From positions 1-37,818 of the forward strand of contig NZ_CAMLIG010000037.1 of NCBI RefSeq assembly GCF_946480185.1: a stretch of DNA of 37,818 bases. The letters run 5' to 3'. Below the pieces are notes generated by a model. That model did no database searches. It saw only the letters and a program-made list of their open reading frames with translations, and was not told the origin of the DNA. A program made the translations under genes and the position numbers. The first letter of the stretch is position 1, and each line of letters begins with the position of its first letter. This stretch comes from an uncultured Pedobacter sp. Lineage in GTDB: Bacteria; Bacteroidota; Bacteroidia; Sphingobacteriales; Sphingobacteriaceae. Shown one piece after another: positions 1-7,728 of the stretch.

Positions 1-414
1 ATTTAGGTGGTCAGTTTGCCACGGAATCATATGGTCACTTTCTCCGAAATATACAGTGTAATCCCAAAACTTCCTTTTATACTCAGGAACTAAGTCCTTG
101 AATTTCTTGCCATTTAAGTTTACGTCTCCAAAGTCTGGTGTAATTGAAATCTTACTTTCAAAGAAGGCTAATATTGTTTCCAATCTTTGTTTTCCATCTA
201 CAACGTGATATTTGGTATACCCTTGATCATTGACTGTTCTATGAATAAAAATTGGGGGCGCAGGATAGTTCCTGAATATAGTGTCTAAAAAGAATTTTCT
301 GTCCTTTGAACTCCATACGCTTTTCCTTTGATAAGGTGGATCCAAATCAAGTTGATTGTTTCGATATAAATCTAAAAACCAAGTTATTTGCTGTGTTGTT
401 GGCTGTCTTCTCAT
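1..414 (-). CDS. DUF262-family protein, N-terminal part (runs off window)
   Basis: An open frame of 138 codons begins with ATG at 414 and stays open to base 1, so only the N-terminus is present. The translation contains LDLDPPYQRKSVWSSKDR near residue 22 and, about 40 residues later, YHVVDGKQRLETILAFFE. This pair of motifs (PxYQR followed by DGxQRL) is the signature of the DUF262 / GmrS N-terminal, ParB-like nucleotide-binding fold. DUF262 proteins occur in type IV restriction enzymes (GmrSD) and as extra genes in other defence loci. It starts 8 bases after the stop of the methylase gene on the same strand, so it is probably the last or a late gene of the restriction-modification operon. Whether a DUF1524 HNH nuclease domain follows cannot be seen. 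Family assignment is fairly secure, the role is inferred. Confidence 0.8.
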   Translation of the reverse strand, partial: MRRQPTTQQITWFLDLYRNNQLDLDPPYQRKSVWSSKDRKFFLDTIFRNYPAPPIFIHRTVNDQGYTKYHVVDGKQRLETILAFFESKISITPDFGDVNLNGKKFKDLVPEYKRKFWDYTVYFGESDHMIPWQTDHLN

Positions 415-422
415 TGTTAGTA

Positions 423-2030
423 TTATTTACCTCTATTTAATCTCCTTGCTGATAATTTCTTCCAGATATTGTTAGCTAATATTATTTCTTTATTGGTAAG
501 TCCAAATCCTATTTTTAAGATTTGGTGGTTAGTGATTTTTAGAATTTCATCAATGCTTTTTTTGTCTCGCATCATTTTATCTATTGTTCCCAACAACTCT
601 CCATTTTCTAATTTGTAAGGCATTAATATTCTTTCCGCTTCACTCGGCATTAATTCTAAAACACCACCCCCGTAACTTCTTCCTACAATTTCTGAAAACG
701 CTAATGAAAGGGAATTATAATAACTAGCTATGAAACTATTTTTGTCTGTCTTATCATTTACAAATACCCTATGCATTGTATCGGTGGTGTAAGCATTTGC
801 TTCATTTAGTATTAAGCGGGGATATAAGTTGTTCCTACGGATAAATAAAGCATCAGACAACTTAATAGAAGGAACAACAAACCAGTCATCACGAATCCCA
901 GTTTTATAACCTTTATTTATACCCATTGATTCACCTAAATGAATATATGAATTAGCACCTTTGTGTCCATTAATCTTCTTTCTTGGAGGAAACACCAATA
1001 AATGTGCTTTAGCTTTGGTTAGCCTATTCAGTTTCCAGTCCTTTTCAGTAAAAACCACACTATTCACCTGAACACTCCTACCGACCATTGGTTTGGCATA
1101 TTCTTGTAAATCGTAAGCTTCAACTACGGGTAAAGGAACCGTGAAATAATCATTTGCTCCCGTGGTAATACCGACTTCTACACTGGCATAATCACCAATT
1201 GTTGGAATTTTTCGTTTTAATGAAATATTTTCTAAAAAATCGATTTCCTCTTGTTCTAAAAAGTAGTAAGTCCATTTGTTAGACTTAAAATCAATTTTTT
1301 TAGTCGGACTTTTTAATCTGTTTACATCAAGCTTTTCAAGATCAGAAGCATCTCTTAACTCTAAATGTTCTATCAAGTGTGAATCACTTCCGTTTTTTTC
1401 GCAGAGAAGTAAAACTACTTCTTGTTGAATGTCAGGAAACACTAATTTCTCAAAAGAAATAATGTTGATTTTATTATAAAAATGAGCCAAAAACTCTCTT
1501 AACTGTTGAGCGTAAGAAACCTGCAATAATTCTGCGGGGATAACGAAACCAATTTTCCCTTTTTCTTTAAGTAATAAGCTAGCCCCCACTACAAAAGAAA
1601 CCCATACGTTAGTTAGTTTTGAATATTTTAGACCTGCCTTGTTAAATACTTTTATTGCTTCGTTTTGTTGTTCTGGTTGGAAATATTGAAATCGGATGTA
1701 TGGTGGATTTCCGATTACTAAATCATATTTCACTATGGTCTCATTGCAATACAAATGGAAATCTGTATTAATAACAGTTTTGTTGCTTAATTTTATTTTT
1801 TCTGCTTTTTCCGCTTCAATTTCATCAAATTCAATAGCGGTTACTGAATTAAATTTATGATTATTGTCTAACAATTGCTCAAGAAACACACCGTCTCCAC
1901 AACTCGGCTCTAAAATATCGTAATCAGAACTTCCGTTAATGCCCCATTTTAAAATAAAGGAAGCAATTGGCTCAGGCGTATAAAAACCACCTCTCAATTT
2001 CTCTGCTGTTGCGTTATTAATTAGCTTCAT
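423..2030 (-). CDS. N6-adenine DNA methyltransferase (M.Eco57I-like)
   Basis: A 535-aa amino-methyltransferase. Motif X (GFYTPEPIASFIL, about residues 15-27) precedes motif I (EPSCGDG, 41-47, the S-adenosylmethionine loop) and the catalytic motif IV NPPY (108-111), the order of gamma-class N6-adenine methylases. The remaining 400 residues would hold the target-recognition region, with an RSYGGGVLEL stretch near the C-terminus. It overlaps the end of the upstream 995-aa gene by 14 bases, so translation is probably coupled. Its size and pairing with a fused endonuclease-methylase match the known Eco57I arrangement, where a separate methylase of about 540 residues protects both strands. Expected role: modification of the cognate site so that the host DNA is not cut. 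The recognition sequence cannot be deduced from this sequence. Confidence 0.88.
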   Translation of the reverse strand: MKLINNATAEKLRGGFYTPEPIASFILKWGINGSSDYDILEPSCGDGVFLEQLLDNNHKFNSVTAIEFDEIEAEKAEKIKLSNKTVINTDFHLYCNETIVKYDLVIGNPPYIRFQYFQPEQQNEAIKVFNKAGLKYSKLTNVWVSFVVGASLLLKEKGKIGFVIPAELLQVSYAQQLREFLAHFYNKINIISFEKLVFPDIQQEVVLLLCEKNGSDSHLIEHLELRDASDLEKLDVNRLKSPTKKIDFKSNKWTYYFLEQEEIDFLENISLKRKIPTIGDYASVEVGITTGANDYFTVPLPVVEAYDLQEYAKPMVGRSVQVNSVVFTEKDWKLNRLTKAKAHLLVFPPRKKINGHKGANSYIHLGESMGINKGYKTGIRDDWFVVPSIKLSDALFIRRNNLYPRLILNEANAYTTDTMHRVFVNDKTDKNSFIASYYNSLSLAFSEIVGRSYGGGVLELMPSEAERILMPYKLENGELLGTIDKMMRDKKSIDEILKITNHQILKIGFGLTNKEIILANNIWKKLSARRLNRGK

Positions 2031-5004
2031 ACAATTCTTTGATTAATGGGATTAATAAATCATCACTACCTAAATCGTATAGCTTGGCTAAAAGCTTTTC
2101 TAGGTTGGCTTTCTCTCTTGCAAACTGTCTTTGTAAGGGAGTTAAAGTTCGTATGTTTCTTGCGTTCGTATTTAACTGATCGTAAATGTCAATTATTTCT
2201 TTTTGTGTTTCTACTATTTTGTTGTGTAGTGCTTTTTGCTCGGAATCAGAAAAATCAATTTCTCTGATTGGAAGGTTTTTCAAAACCTTTGTTCCTCTTG
2301 CTATATAACCACCTCTAAAAACTTCTCCATATAAAGCACTGAACCACTCTAAATATTTAGAGCTGAGAATGGCTTGAACGTAATAAATAGAATATTTACA
2401 ACTATCGGGTATAGCTATTATACAATATCCTGCTGTTCCTCCAGATGATACTATTGTTTTTTTCTTGTCAATAGGATACTTTTCCCCTGTTGATAGTACA
2501 CCAACTACTATTTTTTCTTGGGCTTCCCAACTGTCTAAATGTTGACTTCTTCCAAATTTAAACCAATCATCTTTATTGATAGGAGGGCTAACATCTCTAG
2601 TTTTTATTTCTTTTTCATAGTATTTGAAATAGCTATGTGCTAATGGAAATTTACTATGAAGTTCCGTTTCAAGAATGACGTCAACCTTTCCATTTTCCTT
2701 TTTATAAGGAAAAATGACATACGAATTTGGGGTTAAGAAATTATACGTATTGAATTTCTCTTTTAATTTCTTACTAGCAGGCGTTTTGTAGTATGGACGA
2801 ACAAGCTCTTTTTCAATCCTCCATTTTTTACCCTTAATTTCAAAATAAACGAACGAATCATCTATTCTATCCGGTGTTATAATATACAGCGGGTTTTTAC
2901 TGGTTTGAATCCCATTTGTGATATTTTTCTCTCCGAGTAAGTCTTCTAAGGTAGAAGATTGCGAAATGATTTTTTTAAATACAGGTTTTAATTCACTTGG
3001 AATTAGTACCCAAACTTCACTATCCAAGGTTTTTGTTTCTTGGATTTCATATTTCACGGCATTTGGCTCCCTTACTATCCAACTTTTTAAACTTTTTACT
3101 TCGCCATATTGGAAAGTCTTTTGTGTTTTCTTATTTAGGATTAGTAAACAGGTGTAGGTTGTTTTGTCTGCAAAAACCTGATTCGCTCCAAATGAAACTA
3201 TTGAATGTAAATACTCTTTGTCTGCGAGTAATTCACGGAGTTTTTTACCTGCACCAACCTTTGTGAATTTACTTGGAACGATATAACCCAAAATCCCATC
3301 AGCAGTCAATAAATTCATTCCTTGTTCAAGGAAAAGGAAATATTTATCGAATTGCTTGTAAGCAGAATTGTAATTGGCCTTATATAGTGGCAATTCTAAA
3401 GGAGTAATGTTTTTCATGTCCTCTGATTTCATGTAAGGTGGGTTTCCCACTATGACATCAAAATGAACTTTTGAAAAATCAAAAGGATTAATAATGACCT
3501 GCTCTTTCTTATCCCTAACTTGTTTGGGACTCAATAAACTGTTTCCGAAAAAGATATTTCCTGAAAGTTGGGGTAATACCGGTTTTGTTTTGTTAGTAGA
3601 ATTTACGTCTTCTCCTTCCAGTAGTTTTAGAAGTAAACCAAACTTAGTGGCTTCAACCGCGTTGAAGTCTTTATCGATGCCATAAATACAGTTTAAGAGT
3701 AGCTGTCGCTTGGTTTCGAAATTAAGTTTGTGTGTGTTAATGTTGGTCTGAATGAGCTTTGATTTGTCATTTTTCAAATAATAGTCAATTAAAATATCAT
3801 TCAATAACTGGAACAGTTCCAACAAGAAAGCTCCTGATCCACAAGCAATATCTGCAAATTTCAATTTCAGAATCTGTTTATCCGTTTTATCCTTGCTTTT
3901 TGATAAAACTGTTTTTCTTAAAATATCATTAATAATAAATGTTGGAGTGGTTACAATATCTCTATCAACATTCTCAGCTTTCTTTACTAGTTCAACATTA
4001 CCCTGTCTTATTGTTAGTTTCTCGGATAGAAATATTTCGTAGATACTTCCCAAAATATCTGAAGAAAAAACACTGAATGAATATGGGCTTTCTGGATAGT
4101 ATAATTGCCTGATAATTGTCCAAAATACGGAGCTGATATTCTCTACGATTTTATCCTTCAATAACTGGTCAAATAAGCCCGAATTATAACGCTTATCCGC
4201 TTGTTCAAATTTTTTGATCAATGCTTTAAAGTCACTAGTATTAGCAAACTTTAAAAGCGTTTGATAATCTTCTAAATTCCTGTCCTCGCATACTCGCAGA
4301 AATAATACTCTATTCAGATAACTTTGAACGACGTCGTTCAACCGATGTTCGTCAATTTCAGAATCAAATTTATAAATCTCTGCGCCTAATACCTTCCTCC
4401 ATTCATTAATTTGCTTTAAGAAAAGGTCATCTATAGAGTATTGATTGAGTTTGCTTTCAATATCTTTCCACTCAATGTCAAAAGCACCTGAGTAAACCGC
4501 CTCCTTTCCTAAAAATCGTTTAATCTCATCAAACTTTCCTTCGTACTCCGTGTAATGATATTTTTTTACAATTGCTCTTTGAAAGCTATCTCCCTTTTCC
4601 ACTTTTACAGAAGTATCGTAGATAATTAGGTATTCAAAATTTGAAAGAACCGAAACCTTTAGTTTGGCGGTAAATCCGTAACGTCTTACTTGTTTAGCAG
4701 TTTCACTATCTGTTTCAATATGTACAAATGGCTTTTTTGCTTCAACAAAAAACTTTCTCTCGGAAAACAAACGAAAAGTATAGTCGGGCTTTTTGGAATG
4801 TTCTGAAGCATTCGCTTTTAGCGCTTCCTCCAAAATGACTTCTCGTTCGTTAGTTGGTTTACCTGCATTATTCTTGATATCCCAACCGAGCAATTCAAAA
4901 AATGGGTCTAAAAAATCACTACGGAGCAATGTTTCATTGTACTTGCTTGTCAAATAGTACTCCCTGTCAGCCGAATATTTTTCTATGAGTTGCTTAATGA
5001 CCAT
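2017..5004 (-). CDS. Type IIG restriction endonuclease-methyltransferase fusion (Eco57I-like)
   Basis: A 995-aa protein joining cleavage and methylation. The N-terminus has a PD-(D/E)xK nuclease pattern: PDYTF with D74, then FFVEAKKP with E88 and K90. A helical linker leads to the methylase core, with motif I ADIACGSGAFL at about 384-394 and catalytic NPPY at 521-524 in FDVIVGNPPYMKSED. The C-terminal third (after about 690, NGIQTSKNPLYII) resembles the TaqI/Eco57I-type target-recognition domain, ending in coiled-coil sequence. Eco57I itself is a similar two-gene system with an enzyme of about 1000 residues. It overlaps the regulator gene by 11 bases upstream and the methylase by 14 bases downstream, so the three form one tight transcription unit. 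No internal stop or motif loss is visible, so it looks intact. Confidence 0.9.
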   Translation of the reverse strand: MVIKQLIEKYSADREYYLTSKYNETLLRSDFLDPFFELLGWDIKNNAGKPTNEREVILEEALKANASEHSKKPDYTFRLFSERKFFVEAKKPFVHIETDSETAKQVRRYGFTAKLKVSVLSNFEYLIIYDTSVKVEKGDSFQRAIVKKYHYTEYEGKFDEIKRFLGKEAVYSGAFDIEWKDIESKLNQYSIDDLFLKQINEWRKVLGAEIYKFDSEIDEHRLNDVVQSYLNRVLFLRVCEDRNLEDYQTLLKFANTSDFKALIKKFEQADKRYNSGLFDQLLKDKIVENISSVFWTIIRQLYYPESPYSFSVFSSDILGSIYEIFLSEKLTIRQGNVELVKKAENVDRDIVTTPTFIINDILRKTVLSKSKDKTDKQILKLKFADIACGSGAFLLELFQLLNDILIDYYLKNDKSKLIQTNINTHKLNFETKRQLLLNCIYGIDKDFNAVEATKFGLLLKLLEGEDVNSTNKTKPVLPQLSGNIFFGNSLLSPKQVRDKKEQVIINPFDFSKVHFDVIVGNPPYMKSEDMKNITPLELPLYKANYNSAYKQFDKYFLFLEQGMNLLTADGILGYIVPSKFTKVGAGKKLRELLADKEYLHSIVSFGANQVFADKTTYTCLLILNKKTQKTFQYGEVKSLKSWIVREPNAVKYEIQETKTLDSEVWVLIPSELKPVFKKIISQSSTLEDLLGEKNITNGIQTSKNPLYIITPDRIDDSFVYFEIKGKKWRIEKELVRPYYKTPASKKLKEKFNTYNFLTPNSYVIFPYKKENGKVDVILETELHSKFPLAHSYFKYYEKEIKTRDVSPPINKDDWFKFGRSQHLDSWEAQEKIVVGVLSTGEKYPIDKKKTIVSSGGTAGYCIIAIPDSCKYSIYYVQAILSSKYLEWFSALYGEVFRGGYIARGTKVLKNLPIREIDFSDSEQKALHNKIVETQKEIIDIYDQLNTNARNIRTLTPLQRQFAREKANLEKLLAKLYDLGSDDLLIPLIKELYEAN

Positions 5005-5317
5005 TTTTTTTATTCGCTTTTAAATACTTTACCTTTTGTTCTGCCACTCTGAGTGTTTTATCAGCAACATCCTCGTCAATAAGTTGATAAGCTATCTTTT
5101 CACTAAGATAATTTATAAGCAATTCATCTTTATTTAATCCAAGAATATCTGCAATTTTTAAGATTTGTTCTCTTGTGGCTTTTCGTTCACCACGCTCTAC
5201 TTTACTCAATATTGCGGTATCGATATTAAGTGAAGCCGATACTTGTCGGAGTAACAGTCCCTGTTTCTCCCTACTCTCCCTCAGTATTTCGCCCGTTGTT
5301 TTTGTGAAGTTTGCCAT
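4994..5317 (-). CDS. XRE-family HTH regulator (controller-like protein)
   Basis: A 107-aa helix-turn-helix protein. The segment from about residue 8 (TGEILRESREKQGLLLRQVS) to LSKVERGERKATREQILKIA is a classic Cro/C1-type HTH, followed by an acidic-then-basic C-terminal helix (about residues 70-107). I chose ATG 5317 rather than an in-frame ATG at 5410, because the longer version adds 31 residues translated from the operator palindrome and lies outside the HTH. It is the first gene of the minus-strand restriction-modification operon and overlaps the next gene by 11 bases. Small HTH proteins in this position (C proteins) commonly delay endonuclease expression by autoregulation. Here the 18-bp inverted repeat immediately upstream is the obvious target. 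That it controls this operon is inferred from position. Confidence 0.85.
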   Translation of the reverse strand: MANFTKTTGEILRESREKQGLLLRQVSASLNIDTAILSKVERGERKATREQILKIADILGLNKDELLINYLSEKIAYQLIDEDVADKTLRVAEQKVKYLKANKKNGH

Positions 5318-5375
5318 TAAATACTTATGTTTGACATCTATTGTCAAACATAAGTATTTGATTTTAATTGCCAAA
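5301..5375. promoter_or_regulatory. Palindromic operator with divergent Bacteroidota-type promoters
   Basis: An 18-bp perfect inverted repeat (AAATACTTATGTTTGACA at 5319-5336, its complement at 5342-5359) flanks a 5-base centre and lies 2 bases from the regulator start codon. Each arm contains TATGTTTG, which fits the Bacteroidota -7 element TAnnTTTG. On the minus strand it is at 5352-5345, with TTTG (complement of 5372-5375) 19 bases upstream. On the plus strand it is at 5326-5333, with TTTG at 5301-5304, 21 bases upstream. Both spacings fit the known -33/-7 arrangement. The site would thus drive the restriction operon leftwards and the HigA-like gene rightwards, and a dimeric XRE protein bound here would cover both promoters. 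Confidence 0.75.
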
Positions 5376-5469
5376 TTTTTTAGCAAAAAAATATCGATTC
5401 CTTTCATCAAGATGGAGGTCGTTCTGTCAATTATTATTCAGTTATGAGCGCTTTTATATTAGCAACATG

Positions 5470-5485
5470 TAAACAAATTTGTTTA
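5470..5485. promoter_or_regulatory. 16-bp palindrome upstream of the HigA-like gene
   Basis: TAAACAAATTTGTTTA is a perfect palindrome ending 9 bases before the preferred ATG at 5495. Antitoxins of the HigA type commonly bind such sites to repress their own promoter, so it may be an old autoregulatory operator. The AT-rich composition means a chance palindrome of this length is possible, and the gene it precedes is decayed. Confidence 0.4.
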
Positions 5486-5494
5486 TTTTTAGAT

Positions 5495-6138
5495 ATGCAA
5501 ATCTCAATTGACAAATATAAAGGCATACACCCGGGGTTGGTATTAGAAAGAGAGTTGAAGAAAAGAAAGCTCAAAAAAGCGCCGTTTGCAATCTCTTTAA
5601 AAGAATACCCACAGACCTTAAATGAAATCACAAAAGGAAGACGTGGTATTACGCCAGCCTTGTCTCTAAAAATAGATAGAGCGCTGGAATTCGAAGAAGG
5701 AACCATGCTTGTTTTGCAGGCTTATTATGAGATAGAGAAAGAAAAATTAAAGCTAGAGAACGAAGCTGGACCAAATCTCTCCCTGCTTAGAAGCGCTCTT
5801 TTTTGGGATACTGATATCGTAAAATAAATTGGAGTAAGCAATTTAAAGCCGTTATAAAAAGAGTGTTTGAGCGAGGAAATGAAGACGAAAAAAACGAGAT
5901 TATAAGATTTTACGGTATAGAAAAAGTGGAAGAGGTAATCGATAGATGATACCGAAATGCTATTGAAGAACAAAGATAGATCTTTATAAAAGAAGATTTT
6001 GAAGACGCTATAGCGAATTCTCCAAATGATTAGGGGTTGTATTATAGAAATAGAATACTTAAATTTGAACCAATAGCTACTAAACTTAATGTGAGTAAAA
6101 CAGTGAGTAGCTATCGTATCGCTCATTCAACTTATTGA
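5495..6138 (+). pseudogene. HigA-like HTH antitoxin gene, frameshifted and decayed
   Basis: The intact part (5495-5827, 110 aa from ATG 5495) starts MQISIDKYKGIHPGLVLERE and continues EYPQTLNEITKGRRGITPALSLKIDRAL, the HTH pattern of HigA/plasmid-maintenance antidote proteins, ending RSALFWDTDIVK before TAA at 5825. The protein does not end naturally: in the -1 frame from 5824 the reading continues INWSKQFKAVIKRVFERGNE and IIRFYGIEKVEEVIDR, which resembles the short DUF6922-type domain often joined to FWDTD sequences. The switch occurs in an AAAA run (5821-5824), consistent with loss of one A. The same frame then runs through TGA 5947, TAG 5977 and TAG 6031 to TGA 6136 with protein-like sequence between the stops. 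I read this as a decayed gene or gene pair. An ATG-less in-frame extension to 5444 is unlikely to be used. Confidence 0.65.
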
Positions 6139-6206
6139 TATATAAATATTTGCGGAAGGGTTTAACCGTCCTGCCATCCCGACTGAGACACAGTCTACAG
6201 TAGTTC

Positions 6207-6240
6207 AAAACCCTCTAAATATCATAATTTAGGGGGTTTT
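6207..6240 (+). terminator. Rho-independent terminator hairpin
   Basis: AAAACCCTCTAAAT (6207-6220) pairs with ATTTAGGGGGTTTT (6227-6240) across a 6-base loop, with a single wobble pair, followed by CTGTTTTTTAA. The run of T after the stem suits plus-strand termination. The A-rich left side means it may also act on minus-strand transcripts. It would insulate the integrase region from the decayed gene upstream. Confidence 0.75.
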
Positions 6241-6285
6241 CTGTTTTTTAACAGTCTATCTTAGTACATCGTAATCTACCTGTCA

Positions 6286-6330
6286 TGTGAACAATAAGGT
6301 GAACACTTTTAAATATTAGATTTGTTCACG
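6286..6330. repeat. Three GTGAACA repeats around a TAnnTTTG box
   Basis: GTGAACA occurs at 6287-6293 and 6299-6305, and its complement TGTTCAC at 6323-6329. The last copy overlaps TAGATTTG (6317-6324), which fits the Bacteroidota -7 promoter element, though no clear TTTG is seen 19-21 bases upstream. Short repeated motifs in both orientations next to an integrase gene may be arm-type integrase sites or binding sites for an excision factor or repressor. Function is inferred only from position. Confidence 0.45.
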
Positions 6331-6474
6331 GAAAACAGTTTAACTATCTGTAATACTGAATTTTACAGTATAATATTAAGACTGAAATGTATTCATATGA
6401 ATCACTTTTTTGATTTTCCTGCGAACTGTTTTGAAGAATAATTTGAAACAATCCATGTATTAAAAATTAAAGAA

Positions 6475-7728
6475 ATGAGAACGAACAACACATTCGGAAT
6501 CCACTATGTCCTGAGAGCCAATCGAGGTGCAAAAGGTAAAGCAGCAATTTATGTTAGAATTGTAGTGAACAAAACTCGTACTGAAATGTCGCTAAAGAAA
6601 TCAGTGGGAGTTGATGAGTGGAATGAGGCAAAGGGAATGGCGAAGCCCAAAAACAGTTCATTAAAATCCCTAAACAGTTATTTGGAAGAAATCCGATGCA
6701 AACTCACTTCCTCCTATCAGGAATTTGTATTGGAAAATGAATTTGTGAATGCAGATGCTGTAAAAAACAAATTCTTGGGTATCGAAGAACAAAAGCATAC
6801 TTTGAATAGTCTCATGGACTATCACAATCTTCATATGATTGAAGTTTTGGCACCAGGTACTATGAAAAACTATTATACCACTCAAAAATATCTCAAAGAA
6901 TTTGTTGCCAAACAGTTCAAAAAGGAGGACCTATATCTTACCGAGATGAACTACGAGTTCATCACTCATTTCGAATATTTTTTAAGAAAACATCAGCCCG
7001 CAGATCATCAAAAAGGGATGACTAACAACGGAGTGATGAAACACTTGGAGAGATTCCGCAAAGTGATAAGACTGGGCGTTAAAATGGAGTGGCTGGATAA
7101 AGATCCTTTCGCGATGTTCAAGTTGAAAATGAACAAAGTGGAACGGGGATTTTTAACAAAAGAAGAACTGTTTGCCATCGAAGATAAGCAAATCAAAATT
7201 CCAAGAGTTCAGTTTGCTAGAGATATTTTCGTTTTCAGCTGTTACACCGGGATGGCATATATAGACGTAATGCAACTGACTCCTCAGAATATCATAAAAG
7301 GTATCGATGGAAACCAATGGATAAAAACGTTCCGTGAGAAAACTGATACAGCAGTAAATGTCCCCCTTTTACCCAAAGCATTGGACATTGTAGAAGCTTA
7401 TAAAAACCATCCACGGTCGATTGCTTATGGCACAATCTTTCCTGTTATCACTAATCAGAAATTAAACAGCTATTTAAAAGAGATTGGAGATATCTGTGGG
7501 ATACAAAAGAACCTGACCTTCCACTTGGCTCGCCATACTTTCGCCACGTCTGTTACGCTTTCCAATGGAGTTCCTATTGAGACCGTGAGCAAAATGCTCG
7601 GACATACCTCCATACGAACAACGCAGATTTACGCAAAGGTGGTGGAGCATAAAGTGAGCTTCGATATGGATGTATTAAAGAACAAACTCGAAAACGAAAA
7701 ACAAGAAAATTTACGGAGGGCATTATAA
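6475..7728 (+). CDS. Tyrosine recombinase / ICE integrase (IntDOT-like)
   Basis: A 417-aa site-specific recombinase. Residues 1-100 form an arm-binding domain typical of Bacteroidota integrases (TFGIHYVLRANRGAKGKAAI), then a SAM-like core-binding domain (about 105-215), then the catalytic domain. Visible catalytic residues are H350 and R353 in HLARHTFATS, H377 in MLGHTS and the nucleophile Y386 in TTQIYAKV. In the first catalytic box the usual Arg is replaced (CYTGMAYIDVMQL, near residues 255-264), as is known for IntDOT of CTnDOT, which works without that Arg. It should catalyse integration and excision of the element. Its stop overlaps the next start codon (TAATG). The length is normal and the gene appears intact. 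Confidence 0.93.
   Translation: MRTNNTFGIHYVLRANRGAKGKAAIYVRIVVNKTRTEMSLKKSVGVDEWNEAKGMAKPKNSSLKSLNSYLEEIRCKLTSSYQEFVLENEFVNADAVKNKFLGIEEQKHTLNSLMDYHNLHMIEVLAPGTMKNYYTTQKYLKEFVAKQFKKEDLYLTEMNYEFITHFEYFLRKHQPADHQKGMTNNGVMKHLERFRKVIRLGVKMEWLDKDPFAMFKLKMNKVERGFLTKEELFAIEDKQIKIPRVQFARDIFVFSCYTGMAYIDVMQLTPQNIIKGIDGNQWIKTFREKTDTAVNVPLLPKALDIVEAYKNHPRSIAYGTIFPVITNQKLNSYLKEIGDICGIQKNLTFHLARHTFATSVTLSNGVPIETVSKMLGHTSIRTTQIYAKVVEHKVSFDMDVLKNKLENEKQENLRRAL

Larger units (their letters stand above)
6139..6474. other. Non-coding region upstream of the integrase
   Basis: No convincing gene is present in these 336 bases. It holds a small hairpin (GACTG-AGACA-CAGTC near 6181-6195), a strong terminator (6207-6240), and three copies of GTGAACA around a promoter-like box (6286-6330). 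As it lies just before an integrase gene and just after decayed sequence, it is a reasonable place for the left attachment site, but no tRNA 3' end and no duplicated core could be recognised within the window. Confidence 0.5.

Noticed and set aside
5318..5410. N-terminal extension of the XRE regulator to ATG 5410
   Set aside because: The added residues are translated from the operator palindrome and promoter elements and are not HTH-like.
5725..6126. Minus-strand frame of 133 codons rich in Phe and Ser
   Set aside because: It is antisense to the decayed HigA-like gene, with low-complexity composition typical of a shadow frame.
6150..6215. Possible tRNA 3' end or attB core next to the integrase
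   Set aside because: A GTTCAAA-like stretch is present, but no T-arm pairing, acceptor stem or CCA could be formed, and no second copy is in the window.
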